Part shown: piece by piece, positions 21,620-34,020 of the stretch | Layout of the letters: the number at the start of each line of letters is the position of its first letter | How positions within the stretch are numbered: position 1 is the first letter of the stretch | Assembly: GCA_011009095.1 (NCBI GenBank) | Contig: VTPC01090551.1 | Coordinates: 37,553 to 101,552, forward strand | Source: Ignelater luminosus | Lineage: Eukaryota; Arthropoda; Insecta; Coleoptera; Elateridae | Direction of reading: 5' to 3' | DNA: 64,000 bases | Translations under genes and position numbers: made by a program | Notes under the pieces: model-generated | Seen by the model: the letters and a program-made list of their open reading frames with translations, nothing else | Database searches by the model: none | Told to the model about the DNA's origin: nothing

Positions 21620-22457
21620 TCTCTTCTGTAAAAGGCAAAAGCCCAACTTTAGACATAACTGGCTTACTTGAGAAGCGCAAAGCGCTATCTTCAACCTCCC
21701 AATAATCTTAGATAAGATTTCTGTGTGGTTGGGGGGAAATGGTCAGCTTGGAAGTATTAGTCGTTACAAGCTGCCCATATGCAGAATGCAGAGCGACTTT
21801 TTGACATCCTCACAATAGTTTTAGTTCAGAAGGTTTATGATGTATATAAGTAGAAAGAGTCAATTTGGAGTGTTGACTGCTTGGAGAACGCAAAGCGCTA
21901 CCATTAACCTTGCAGGTATTAATTAAAGTTTAAAGTGACCATTGGTGAATAGGGTCAAGTATTAGCCACTACAGACGTGACATTGGAAGAGTTTCAGTTA
22001 GAAGGTTTATGAAATGTATGGATGGAAAGCATCACTTTGAAATGTTAGCGCTTCTGGCTTTATCACCAACCTCAGAATAATTTCGATTAAGAAGGTTTAC
22101 ATTTATAGCAAAGGTTAAATTGGAATATTGATCGCCGTAGACAGCTTACCAGGCAAGTGTAAAGCGCTACCGTCAATCTTACAACGGTTTTAGTTAAGAA
22201 GGTTTATGATACACGGAAATAAAAAGCGTTCAAAACTGAATAACACATGTAGATTATTCTTGGACGGATTTTCGATTATGGATGTCATTTTTCAACTCAG
22301 TAACAATGCCTAGAGAAAAACCACATGCAAATATTTTTGACAAATGCGTCATTAGTACTTAAACAAACAAACATTCAAATGAATTCCGTTGCCATGGCGA
22401 CAAAATCGCCGATACCTCGATCAAACGTGTTTCCATTGAACAACCCTCGTATAAAGG

Positions 22458-22816
22458 ATGTGTGAGGCCAGTGCGCTTACTTACGCAGCCGAAAACAGAG
22501 CGGAAACATCACAGACGAAAAGAATGATGATAATAACAGAAATGAAGGTGCTACGAACGATCCGAGGAATCACACTTAGAGACAGAATAAAGAACGAGGA
22601 CACGCTAAGAGAAGTAGGAGTTCAGGATGTGGTGAGATGGACACGAACACGACGTCATAGATGGAGAGATGACGTCGACAGAATGGACCCAGAGAGAAAA
22701 GTAAAATGGGCAAAAACACAAAAATTGAAAACGAAAAGGTTACCAGGAAGATATCTCCCAAAAAGGTGGCATGAAAGCAGGACATCAGCATCGCAAGACC
22801 GAATAAACAGGACTGT
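22458..22816 (+). pseudogene. LINE pol C-terminal fragment
   Basis: The plus-strand frame reads TYAAENRAETSQTKRMMIIT, then EMKVLRTIRGITLRDRIKNE and RRHRWRDDVDRMDPERK, ending in LPGRYLPKRWHE. This is the standard C-terminal tail of an endonuclease-type LINE: an AExW-like segment, KxLRxIxGxTxRDRIRNE, RxRWxxHVxRM, GRPPKRW. The conserved H in the RWxxHV motif is D here. It is a different family from the minus-strand LINE at 3.5-5.5 kb, judging by sequence. No upstream RT is present. Confidence 0.82.
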
Positions 22817-22825
22817 GTCCTATAA

Positions 22826-22978
22826 AAATAAAAAGAAGAAGAAGAGGAAGGAAAAGAAAAGAAAAAAGGAGAAGAAAAAAGAAGAAGAGGAAGAATAAGA
22901 AGAGGAAGAAGAAAAAGAAGAGCAAGAAGATGAAGAAGAAGAAGAGGAAGAAGATGATGAAGAAGAAGAAGACGGATG
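22826..22978. repeat. (GAA)n-rich purine tract
   Basis: About 150 bases of GAA, GGAA and AAAG units with almost no pyrimidine. It directly follows the LINE coding remnant and probably expanded from its 3' tail. The Ser-rich minus-strand open frame here is a by-product. Confidence 0.92.
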
Positions 22979-25900
22979 CCTTATCAAAGAAGCGCGAAGA
23001 GCCACCATCTATCTTACAATAGTCTCAGTTAAGAAGGTTTATGATACACATGGGTGCAAATTGTGATATTGGAATGCTACCGTTCTCGTCGGATGTGAAG
23101 ACCGTAAAGATCTATCAGAACCCTCACAGAAACTTCAGTTAAGAAGGTTTACGATGCGCATAGACAAAAAAGGTCAAGCTGAAATATAGCTCGTTCACAG
23201 GCGGCTCATCAGGAAAACGTGAAACGCTATGATCGACTTTGCAATATTTTCAGTAAAGAATTGACGAAGTGCACGGGTGTAAAATCCATAGTTGGAACGT
23301 TCCCGCTTTAGATGTTTTGGACAGCGCAAAACCCTATCGGAAATCTCAAACTAGTCTCAGAAAGTTTACGGTGTGCCTGGATGGAAAGGATCAAGTTAGG
23401 TTTTAATTAAGAAGTCTAATCGTGTACATGGGCGTTGAAAACAGTTTCAATGAAGGTCTACGGATACACAGATATTGTAATATTGGTCGCTATAGGCAGA
23501 ACTCGTTAGAAGGCGTAAAGCGCATCTCGAGAAATTCTCAGTTAAGGACTTTAATTTATGATGCGCAAGCATGAGATTCGAATGTTCCTTCTTCTGGATC
23601 TTTTGAGTGCAGAACCTTGCCTTCAATTGTTTCAATTGAGATGGTTTACGGTGTGTATTAATGAAAAAGGTCAAGATGTAATATTAGCCACCATAGGCGA
23701 CTCATTAGAGAAACACAATGCACTATCATTTCAGTTAAGGAGATTAACGATGTGCATGTGGATGGAAAGTGTGAAGTCGAAACATTACTGTCCTTGGACG
23801 TTTTGAAGAGCGCAAATCTCTGCAATCAACCTTACAGTAAGATCAATTAAGGTTTACGATGTGCCTTGATAGAAAGTCAAGTTGGAATATTGGCCATTAC
23901 AAGTATGTGACTGAAAAAATGTGAAAAGCTACCATAAATTTCATGAGAGTTTCAGTCAGGAGGTTTATGGAGTGATAGAAAGGTCAAATTGAAATATTGG
24001 CCGCCACAGGCGGCTCACGAGGAGAACGCAAAGCGCTATAGTCAACTACGTGCTATTTTCAATTAAGAAGTTGATGATATGCAGGGGTGTAAAATGCAGA
24101 ATTGGAACGTGGATATTTTAAAGAGCGCAAAGCTCTGTCGCCAAATTTCAAAGGTTCAGTTAAGAAAGTTAAGAAAGTTTATGGTATGGATTGATGAAAA
24201 CCGTGTGCATGGGTATTAGAATGTTCTCGTTCCTGGATGTTTTAAACGCAAAGCTCCACCATCAACGAACAATAAAGTGTTAGGGTATTCAATAATGGAA
24301 AGGGTAGAGTTGGAACATTGGCCGCCACAGGCAGATCACTATAGAAGCGCCAAGCGCAATCATCAATCTCACTGTAGTTTGAATTAAGGACGTTTATGAT
24401 GTGTAGAGGTGGAAAGCGTCAAGTTGGAGCGTTACTGCTTCTGGCTGTTTTGGGAAGCGCGAGATTCTGTCAGTAATCTCAAAATGGAACTCATTGGAAA
24501 GAGCGAAACGTTACCTTTAATCTGAGGAAATTTTCAATGCTCAAGATTAGAACGTTCCCTTACCTGGATGTTTGAGTGGAGAGCTTTACCATCTACTTCA
24601 CAATAATTTCAATTAAGAAGGTTTACGGTGTGTACTGATGAAAAAGGTCAAGATATAATATTGATTGCCGTAGGCAGCTTATTATTTATTATAGTACATC
24701 AGTCACACAATAATTCAAGTTAAGAAGGTTAATGATGTGCATGGATATAAAGAGTAATCTCGAAAAGTTGTCATCCTTGTTTGTTTTGGGGAGCGCGAAG
24801 CTTTACCATTAGCCTCACGATAAATTCAATTAAGAAGGTTTTCGGTGTGTATTGATGAAGAGGCTCAAGTTATGTAGCTCCACCAGAAATCTTACGATAG
24901 TTTCAGTTGAGGAGGTTTATGATGTGCACAAAAGCCTCCAATGCAGTTTCTCATGTCGCAGCAGCAGAATCTTCGAAAATAACCAATTATTCCCATTTCA
25001 ATCTTAATGTCAGTTCTTGGCCTTCACTTATGCATTACAAAATTTTTATTTTTATTTTTATTTCTTGTAACAGAAGAGAATTATTATTCAGTCATGTTAT
25101 CTATACACATTTTATTAATCCTAAGTTTTTTTTACGCTAATAACTTTATGATGCACATAAAACCGGCAAACTATGTGAGTACAGACACCTCAATATACTA
25201 TAAAAACCCATCTGAATAAAAATCTCTATTTCTGAAAGTAATTTCCAGCAGTCCTTTCTCTCTACAGGGAGGCATTTCTATTTCATTTTTGCATTTACAT
25301 GAATGTAAGATCAATTTTCAGGCCCTCCTTTTTGAGTTGGTTATAAATGGAAACACAGAGAGACCCTCTCGAATGCAAAACCCACAAAATCTTCATAACA
25401 TTTACATAACAAAAAAATAAAAAAAGAACCGGAAAGCTCGAGCATTTTGAAAGAACTTAAATTAGAAATCCTTAAAAGTAATTTATACTTCAGCGTGGAT
25501 TTCTTCTTCTGTTGCGCAAACTTGGAAATCTGATAAAACCGTGTACTTACTACAACTGCAACGAATAAACACAAAACAGATATATCTCGCTGGGCTTTTG
25601 TTATTTAGGAGCCGTTAAAATAACAACGGGTGCTATCGGTAGATCTGCAACGTCACGTCCTGAATAACGTTAAAATTCGCTGGAGTCCATCTATATCTGT
25701 AATATAACCGGTCAAGTTATTATCGTGTTAGAGAAATCTAAAAAGGAACGTTAAAAATGAAAAAAGGACTCTGTTGAGTGTCGGTAGATAATTTTGGTAG
25801 TTCATTCGTTAAGTTTTTGAAGTTATAAAAGGAAAATTGGCTTTATTTCGTGCTGTGTGCGCTTCGCACACATTACGTCCGCATAAAGGGGAAAAAAGGA

Positions 25901-27230
25901 AAATCAAGAAACCCCAAACGAACGCCGCGGAAACGAGCGATAAACGCCAAAGAACATGAACGTTAAATGTACTGGAAGAAACTCTATAAAACATAGTAGA
26001 CATCGTCTCTTCAAAAAATAATTCCGGGAGTTTTATCAAAGTTATTTAAGTAAATGTTCGTTTGCATTAGCGACAGCTTAAATATGGCGCTCGTTTAATA
26101 CAAAATGAAAACGTCGGCTCATTTACAACCGGATAAACGTCGGTAAATGCGTGGATATTAAACATTTATTCGCTCCATTTGCAAAATTACACATTTCGAC
26201 GGGCAATTACATGGAGGCTGCAAAGTATGCAATATACACTTTCATTATCTGCCTTACTTGCCGGAACTCCTTCAGAATATAACAATAAAGAAGGTAAGAT
26301 ATGTGTGCGAGTCCCTGACAAAGGATTAAAGCGGGCTCGTGTATAATCCGGACGGCCCTTGTTACGGAAGACACCGGATTAGTCCAGGGACGGCTGAAGG
26401 CATTCCCAACGACCGCACTACATCTTCCAAGGCTCTCCATTCACACACAATGACCCACAATTACTTTGCCTATTTACTATTTTATTACGTTGCATTACTC
26501 AGGGCTAGTATTATCTCTACTTAGTTGCAATACGTTGCGCTGAATTATAATTTTCATTAAAATATTAAAGTTACGCAACATGCCCAGGGAAGAGCATATA
26601 TGGAAAGCTAGTTGGCTTAGAAATAAAGCTCTTGATTAAAAGTCAGATACAGGCAGCTTCTGTTACAGTCATATGAAAGAACTTAACTTGTTTTTATGTA
26701 ATACCATACAAGTAACCGGAAAATTACCGTTAAAAAGATTTTTAATTAAAATTTCCAATTCGTTAATTACAAAAGGGCAATGTATTACGTTAGTAGCAAT
26801 AAAAACAAAATCATTAATATCTGAGATTACAATGAGTCATAGTCAGATTAAGTACTTTGAGCAATTGAAGTCGATCGTAACGGAACATTAATATCTTGGG
26901 AAGAGTTTGGAAATACGGAACAAACAACAGCGATCAGTTTTTTTTATTTTCTTCTTCTATTTCAATTGTCCTGAATAAACATATTGTACTCCCTTCTTAC
27001 GCGGATAATTTATTGTATAAACTTCATCAGCAATCGTCATTGAATCAATTGATTGTTCATCCATCAACTATAAAATCGCTTTCAATTGACAAAACCTGAC
27101 TAAGGCTCTTTGTAATTCGCTTTCTCACAATCAGGAATTTTCAGTTCAGATTCAATAATGCATCAAAACTACAGATGTTCGATCTAAAACAGGTAAAACA
27201 TAGTTTAACTAAAAGGTTAAATTTATTGCC

Positions 27231-27582
27231 AGTGGGGACAAATTTGCTCCAAAACATCTCGTTAGAAGGCACATTAATGCCTTAAGGACCGTAATTTTTT
27301 TATATCTGTCTGTGCAGCAAGTAAATCTAACATAAAGATAAATGAAGTGATAGAAGCACAACTGCTTCAAATGTTTCGATTCGACAATTAAATAAAAAAT
27401 GAAGAACTATCCAGAGCAAATGTGGTGGTACTTGGAACCAAATTGGCCAAATTGGCTCGTATAGAAACAGTTCGAACGTTTAAAGCTAGATTGTTTGATA
27501 AAATTTCTACTTTAAACTTAATTGTTGCTGTCAAATTTGCTTTATACGAATTCGATCCCAGGGGCCAAATTTGCCCACCCCT
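27231..27582. mobile_element. Possible small inverted-repeat element (MITE-like)
   Basis: AGTGGGGACAAATTTGCTCC at 27231 faces GGGGCCAAATTTGCCCACCC near 27561-27580. As inverted ends they agree at roughly two thirds of positions around a shared CAAATTTG core. No clean target duplication is visible, so this is tentative. Confidence 0.3.
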
Positions 27583-27967
27583 AATTTAGATCAAGCAGAA
27601 CGTTACAATGTCAATATAAATTAGTCAATGTCTGCCGTCTATAAGAAAATAAAAGAGGACCAACTACTCTACAGTAAAATGCTAGTAAAACGATGCGTTG
27701 CTGTCAAATTAATAAAAACGCTGTAATCTAGAGAAGAATGAAACGTGACAACAAACGCCAAATAAACAGAAGAAAAGCTTTTTTTCCAAATTTTGTTCAC
27801 ATTGAAGCCGGTAGGTGACGCCATGCGTTCATATCCTCCGGAAATATAGAATCGTTAGCAACTTAAAAGATTTATACTCTGATTATAAGAAACAAATCAG
27901 GATGCTTAGCTGATGCTTATTCCCAAGAAGATATATGATGTTGCTCTCAAAAAGAGGGGAGTTTGAA

Positions 27968-28155
27968 GGTTAGCCGCCGCAGGCGGCCTTTGTTTCGTCA
28001 AGTGCAATTCTTACGCTGTATACGAAGTTCTTGTTGTGGGAAGACAGACTGACAGGAAGCAAAACACAAAGTGTCACTCTTTAGCTTTTCCAAAAGAATA
28101 AAGCTTCAAAGAGAAAAATCAAGTGCAATTCTTAACTTTATACAAAATTCTCCAC
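27968..28155. repeat. Palindrome and short direct repeat
   Basis: GCCGCC-GCA-GGCGGC, a perfect 6-bp dyad like the core of the 21.6-24.9 kb satellite, lies near 27969-27985. It is followed by two copies of a segment beginning TCAAGTGCAATTCTTA at about 27998 and 28119, about 121 bases apart. Possibly a short relic of a tandem array. Confidence 0.5.
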
Positions 28156-28849
28156 AAAAATGACTTTATTCTGATGAAGGTATCTCTGATTTCCCAAGCT
28201 AGGAGATACTTCTGTTCATGTAGAAACTTCAACTCATAGTTTGTTCGCAAAACTGAACTCAGTGTGAATATTGGAATTTTTAGTCAATTATGCAAGCCAT
28301 TGCAAATCGATTTAGTAAATACTTTTTATCCAAGAATCAAGTTCAATAATGATAATCATATAATCTTTGCATTGAAGTTTATCGTGCAACCTCATTTCTG
28401 CTTGCCCCATATGCGCCTTGAAAATGGTATTTTACGCTCCTAGATTGTATAATTTAGTAACTAACGGTTGATTTGAGTTGTAATGGAGTTTGAAATTGCT
28501 TTTGACTTGGTGGCGATGGTAAAGTTGATCGAGTAACGGATTCTCCATCCCCTAGATGTTTCAACCTCCTGAAGTAGGAATTACAAAGTAATCTACCGAA
28601 CGAACCAATACCGTATTACACTGCACAGTGTTTCTGAATGCCCTATAGTAGCTACCATTTCCGCAAGTTTTAGAATAGTCAACTTGTTAAATGCTTATAT
28701 TCCTGCAGAATAAGATTCGATGTGCATAGTTACTAATACAAAACTAGAGTTGTCGCAGCCGTAGCTCCGCTGCGCTCTAACCCTCCTCCATCGGTCCCAT
28801 CCGCTTCACAGCTTTGGTTCGTAGCTAGGATTTAGTCCGGCTTCATTGC

Positions 28850-31460
28850 GTTATAGCCTCCTCTTCTTTTAATCCTCTCAAAAACACTGATAAGCGCCCT
28901 CTTTGCGTAGGCGCTACGCCCGCGTACAAGCCACAGGGTACGGCATCACGAACCACCTCAGGAAACTCAACTACGCACACGACTCGTCCTTCGCCCTCCG
29001 TTAACATTTTCAAAAAGCAGAAATACAAATACGGCTCGAGTTACGACCTCCCACTGGCCACCTTCGGTGATTGTTCTTTGTCTTCCGTTCACATTTTTAA
29101 AGAGCAGAAATACAAACACGGCTCGAGATACGACCTCGCACTGGCCACCATCGGTGATCCAAAGTCGAGCTTCGCCCTCTATCAACTTTCTTGAGAGACA
29201 CACATACAATATGGCTCGAGCTATGTCCTCGCAGGGGTATCTTCAGTGATCTAAAGCCGGGCTTTGCCCTCCGTTAACCTTCTTAAGAGAAATAAATACG
29301 AATGTGGCCCGTTCTTTGTCCTCCGTTCACATTTCCAAAGAGCAGAAATACAAATACGGCTCGAGCTACGACCTCGCACTGGTCACCACCGGTAATCCAA
29401 AATCGAGCTTCGCCCTCTATCAACCTTCTTGAGAGACACACATACAAGAGGGCTCGAGTTCACATTTCCAAAGAGCAGAAATACAAATACGGCTCGAGCT
29501 ACGACCTCGCACTGGTCACCATCGGTAATCCAAAGTCGGGCTTCGCCCTCCATTAACCTTCTTGAGAGTCACACATACAATATGGCTCGAGCTACGTCTT
29601 CGCAAAGGCATCTTTAGTGATCTAAAGTCGGGCTTTGCCCTCCGTTAACCTTCTTAAGAGACATAAATACGAATACGGCTTGTTCTTTGTCCTCCGTTCA
29701 CATTTTTAAANNNNNNNNNNNNNNNNNNNNNNNNNNNNNNNNNNNNNNNNNNNNNNNNNNNNNNNNNNNNNNNNNNNNNNNNNNNNNNNNNNNNNNNNNN
29801 NNNNNNNNNNNNNNNNNNNNNNNNNNNNNNNNNNNNNNNNNNNNNNNNNNNNNNNNNNNNNNNNNNNNNNNNNNNNNNNNTTTGCCCTCCGTTAACTTTC
29901 TTAAGAGACATAAATACGAATACGGCTCGTTCTTTGTCCTCCGTTCACATTTTTAAAGAGCAAAAATACAAACACGGCGCGAGATACGACCTTGCACTGG
30001 TCGTCATCGGTGATCCAAAGTCGGGCATCGCCTACAGTTCTTAAACTATCACGGATACCTCGCAGACTGTAATTCGATATAGAATCGAAGTGAAATATGT
30101 CCGATTTATAGCTTTTATAGCTTATCCATTGACATATTTAACGGCATCAAATTATCAGTTGGCCAGCGTATGAGAAAACCGTCTTGTCTAAGAAACATAG
30201 GCTTCGTCCTCCATTAACTTTCTTAAGAGACATAAATGCGAACACGATTTGGGTTAAGACCTCACGCGAGTTACCTTCGCTGATCCAATGTTAGGCTTCG
30301 CCCTCCCTTAGCTTTCTAGAGAGATACGCATACGGACACGCCTTGATGTATGCTCGACCACCATCCGTCGGTGCAACAAGGTCGGGCGGCTTCATCCTCA
30401 GTTAACTTTTTTTCACGAGACACGAATACAAAAACCATTCAGGCCCTCGCACGGACCACCTTCAGTGTGGCAATGTCAAGCTTCGCCCGCCATTAACTTC
30501 CTTAAGAGACGTAAATACGAGTACGACGCGAGTTACGACCTCGCACGGGCAATCTTCGGTAATCCAAAGTTAGGTTTCGCCATCACTTATATTTCTTAAG
30601 GGGCTACGCCTTTATATAGGCCATCGTGGGTATATCAAGATCGAGCTTCGCCCTCCATTAGCCTTTGTAAAAGACATAAATACGAACACGGCTCGTTCTT
30701 CGTTCTCCGCTGACATTTTGAAAGAGACATAAATACGAATACTGCACGAGCTGGGACCTGGCATGGCCTACCTTTGGTGATCCAATGTCGGGTTTCGCCT
30801 ACGGTTCTTAGACTATCACGGTTACCTCCTAAACTGTAATTCGATATAGAATCGAAGTGGAATATGTCAGACTTACAGCTTATTTATCAATCAGATATCA
30901 ATCAGGAACCATCTTGTTTAAGAACCATAGGCTTCATCCTCCATTAACTTTCTTAAGAGACATAAATGCGAACACGATTTGGGTTACGACCTCGCGTGGG
31001 TCACCTTCGGTGATCCAGTGTTAGGCTTCGCTTTCTTAAGAGACACACATACGGACACGCCTTGAGCTACACTCGGTGTAACAGGGTCGGGCTTCACCCA
31101 CCATTAACTTTTTTTTAGGAGACACAAAAATCACTCGGGTTACACCCTGGCACGGAGCACAATCGGTGTGGCAAGGTCAAGCCTCGTCCTCCATTGACTT
31201 TCTTAAGAGACGTAAACACGAGCACGACTCGGATTACGACCATCTTCGGTAATTCAAAGTTGGGTTTCTCTCTCCCTTAGCTTTCTTAAAAGATCTCGCG
31301 TGGGCCACCGTAGGTATACTAAGGTCGAGGTTTGACCTCCATTAATCTATTTAAAAGACACAACTCGGTCTATAACCTCGCATGGGTCATCTTTGGTGAT
31401 CCAAAGCCGGGTTTCGCCATCCATTAGCTTTTTAAGGAGATACAAATATGAACACGGTTC
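28850..31460. repeat. Tandem satellite with higher-order structure
   Basis: The word GGGCTTCGCCCTCC, followed by TTAACTTTCTTAAGAGACA and ATAAATACGAATACGGCTCG, recurs dozens of times, with GGTGATCCAAAGTCGGGCTT joining units. Marker spacings near the start alternate around 92 and 133-146 bases, giving composite units of about 225-240. Farther on, a distinct segment (CCTACAGTTCTTAAACTATC and onward, including AATTCGATATAGAATCGAAG) occurs at 30031 and again at 30798. Both are followed by the same series of monomers, so there is a 767-bp higher-order unit. Open frames in it are by-products. An assembly gap lies inside. Confidence 0.9.
29711..29880. other. Assembly gap, 170 N
   Basis: 170 undetermined bases inside the tandem array; both flanks are satellite sequence. 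Confidence 1.
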
Positions 31461-33654
31461 GGGTTACTGTGCGTCGGTCTTCATTAAGGTTCTGTTCAAT
31501 ACCCGTCAGTTTTACGTCCGTTCTAGATAGACTGCAGGTCTAAACCTGTCGAAGGCCTGCGTGCGTATTGTAAATATTTAACTGCAGATATGCAAATTGA
31601 CAGTTCCGAACTGCAGGCCGACTGCGAGAAAAATTCGAACACCACTCGGGTCAGAAGCAAGAATTACTAAGGATGATGAAGGTAAGCTACTGTGTAACAG
31701 GACATTTTTCTCCTGAAATAATTTTTTATCTATCGGAATGGAAATTTCAGTTAAGCTAATCAGTGGCTGGCGCCCTAAATAAAGTTTTAATTTTCAAATT
31801 ATTGATTGAGAATCAAACAAGTAGGCTTTATACATTTTATTTGATCATTAGTAGTACAACTTACGAAGAAAGATCCAAGGAAATAACTACAAACGTAACT
31901 GATTCTGATGAAATTGCAAGTTTGTAATTTGTTGGTAAGTTGTAAATCGTCATGATTCAATACTACTTTTTTCTACTTTCTGCCAGTTTTAAGTTCAAGT
32001 CAAAGAATAACAAATAATATACCTCATAATAATAGACTTATAAATTTGTTAGAATGTTCTTTAACTGTATGGTGAACAAATGTGCAATGGCCACTGTCGC
32101 AGAATTCACATTCGAGATAAGAATAAAAAAATCTATTTGTTGTATTCTTTATGTTTATTTTCAGTGATTTACTATGAACGACTAAGAGTAAGAACTTAAA
32201 CTAGTGTGTTAATATCATAAAAAGTTAAAATTGATACTAATGGGAAAACCATGGCGTCAAGTTAGCTTTAATGAAATGCACTGATTTGAAGATATCCCAG
32301 TTTCTTAATTATTTTTCTAGACTCTCTCGAGTTCTTATCTTTATCTCTTTTACGGTTTAACCGACGTACTTAGAATCCTTTTATTGACGTTCCTAATAGA
32401 AATCGTAAATTACTCAAGGGCGCAATACATTTGCCCTCCTTTTGACGTATGCCTCATTTAATTAGGACATTTCATTTTCTCATATCAAATTCCTAACAAA
32501 AAAAACCCCCAAGTAGCAAACTTTAGTGCACCTTATATAAAACAGAATCACGTCTTCTCGGACGCCACCCCATTACTCGGGCTACTTTATCACTTATACG
32601 GGCAGTAGTCGTGGTGGTGTAAGTGCGACCCGGAACCTGATTAAACGACTGACCTCGTATAGATCACTTATTGTTACCTCGATGACCTCGACTTGTTAGT
32701 AGTTAAAAGAGATATATTAGAGAAAGTTGGTTGCGGTTGCAGTAGTGATAACTATCACACATACAGAAGTACCCAGAGAGAGCACAGAAATGAAATTAGA
32801 ATCGACAACATCAACGGGCAGCTATAAAATGCAGAAGTCTTTTTGGCATAATCACCGTACCCGTTCGTGACTTGCACAAAAAAATTTTTCTTTCTCTAAT
32901 GGTTTTAGTAAAAAAGTAGGCAAATAATAGAGCAGCAAAGAAGCACGTAATCCCCGCATTTGCTGGAGCTTTTGTGCCCCTTATTTGGTGGATAAATTGA
33001 GATTTTTTTTCCTCCGACGAGAAGGTTCCGCAGAAAGCTTGTCAACATGAAAGTTTGAAAAATAAATTTATTGCGGTAATAATTAATTTTGATTAGGGAG
33101 GAGAGATGTGGGATTTTTTAAGTTCGCAGGATGAAAGATGGGTTCTGGTTGGTGTAATAAGATGACAAATTTTTGTTAAGTAAAACCAGTTTGTGGATGA
33201 CATATTTGGGGAGATTATTAAATTCTAGTGCGGGATTAAGGCAGGTGTGATAATTTAAGATTATTGAGAAGCCGAGTATTATTAGTTTATCAGAGTTAGT
33301 AGTTGACGTTGAATATGATTTGTTAATGATTAAAGAGATAATTATCAAAATTTGAAATGTTACCTTTCACGTGTAGCTTTCTAATGAGTTGTGTAACATT
33401 TCGATCACCATAAAACATAACCTAACAAAGTAAGTAAAATACAGGAATATTACAATAACCAAGAGCGCATTTTACAAATAAGGTACAAAGCCTATTAGAG
33501 ATAACGTCTAGTCCCACGTGAATCAAAATAGGTAAACGGGGTCAGGCAGAAGGCGTATATCTGTAAGACAATTAACTAGAAGTACTTACATTTCCTGAAG
33601 TTTCAAATGTACATAACAACAACACACCGAAACGGTAGAAATCCTAAAACAAAT
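31461..33654. other. AT-rich DNA, no gene recognised
   Basis: Nothing recognisable. The part 32550-32700 is less AT-rich than its surroundings and contains short GTGGTGGTG-like sequence but no identifiable gene. Confidence 0.5.
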
Positions 33655-34020
33655 TCCTTTCAAACATCACCGGCATCCCTTTTTTCCCTGGAACTTAGAT
33701 AGAAAACGAATTTTACAACACCCACACGGCGTCCCGGGGTGACTTGCACGTAGACGTCCCGTGTTAAGGGGGTAAACACGAATTTGAATAACATATGCAC
33801 ACAAGAATGTAGGTTACATGGGCCGGTGACCGCGCGACTGTCGTGCTTGCTCTGCACGCGAACTCCTCCTACGGACTTCTCACGAACTCTTCAGTCATCT
33901 CTCCGACCGTCATTATCATTTCAAGAAAGTAGCTCAGCTGTTTTCGTATGATTACACCTCTTTTTTCCGAACGCCCCCTGCTTTTACGAGACTACCGGAA
34001 TGTAGTTAAGCGGCGGTGCA
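33655..34020 (-). promoter_or_regulatory. GC-rich, CpG-containing stretch; possible first exon or promoter (minus strand)
   Basis: Hand count gives 38 of 60 G+C in 33721-33780, against roughly a third in neighbouring DNA, with many CpG steps (for example CGCGCGACTG at 33831-33840). On the minus strand a GTAAGT donor-like site follows at 33589. This resembles an upstream exon or regulatory element, but it could also be a GC-rich relic. The 65-codon minus-strand frame at 33660-33857 has no recognisable domain. Confidence 0.25.

Larger units (their letters stand above)
22440..22985 (+). mobile_element. LINE 3'-end fragment with GAA-rich tail, inside the satellite
   Basis: About 545 bases that break the satellite periodicity. 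The 5' part encodes the C-terminus of a LINE polyprotein and the 3' part is a purine-only GAA/GGAA tract. Satellite sequence resumes at about 22985. I saw no clear target-site duplication. Confidence 0.78.
21620..24930. repeat. About 105-bp satellite of two alternating monomer types
   Basis: A shared segment close to TCAGTTAAGAAGGTTTATGA recurs near 21830, 21998, 22090, 22197, 23030, 23140, 23642, 23748, 23850, 23955, 24616, 24724, 24832 and 24911, mostly 102-110 bases apart. Between these, type A monomers carry ATATTGGCCGCCACAGGCGG-like sequence (near 23180, 23680, 23985, 24310, 24655). Type B monomers carry a GTTCCCGCTTCTGGATGTTT-like segment (near 23270, 23580, 23785, 24222, 24428, 24550, 24760). 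Both then have GCGCAAAGCGCTAC or GAGCGCAAAGCTCT. Divergence between copies is high, so the array is old. It is interrupted at about 22440-22980 by a LINE fragment. Confidence 0.88.
24931..28745. other. AT-rich DNA, no gene recognised
   Basis: No domain or RNA gene is seen apart from the small repeats annotated separately. Around 25830-25960 and 26310-26420 composition is more balanced. A GTCCCTG / CAGGGAC pair spans about 26310-26390 but forms no convincing structured RNA. Confidence 0.5.

Noticed and set aside
22820..23008. Poly-serine minus-strand frame
   Set aside because: Translation of the GAA purine tract.
26310..26420. Possible structured RNA or tRNA
   Set aside because: There is a GTCCCTG / CAGGGAC pair, but no cloverleaf, no B-box and no consistent further stems.
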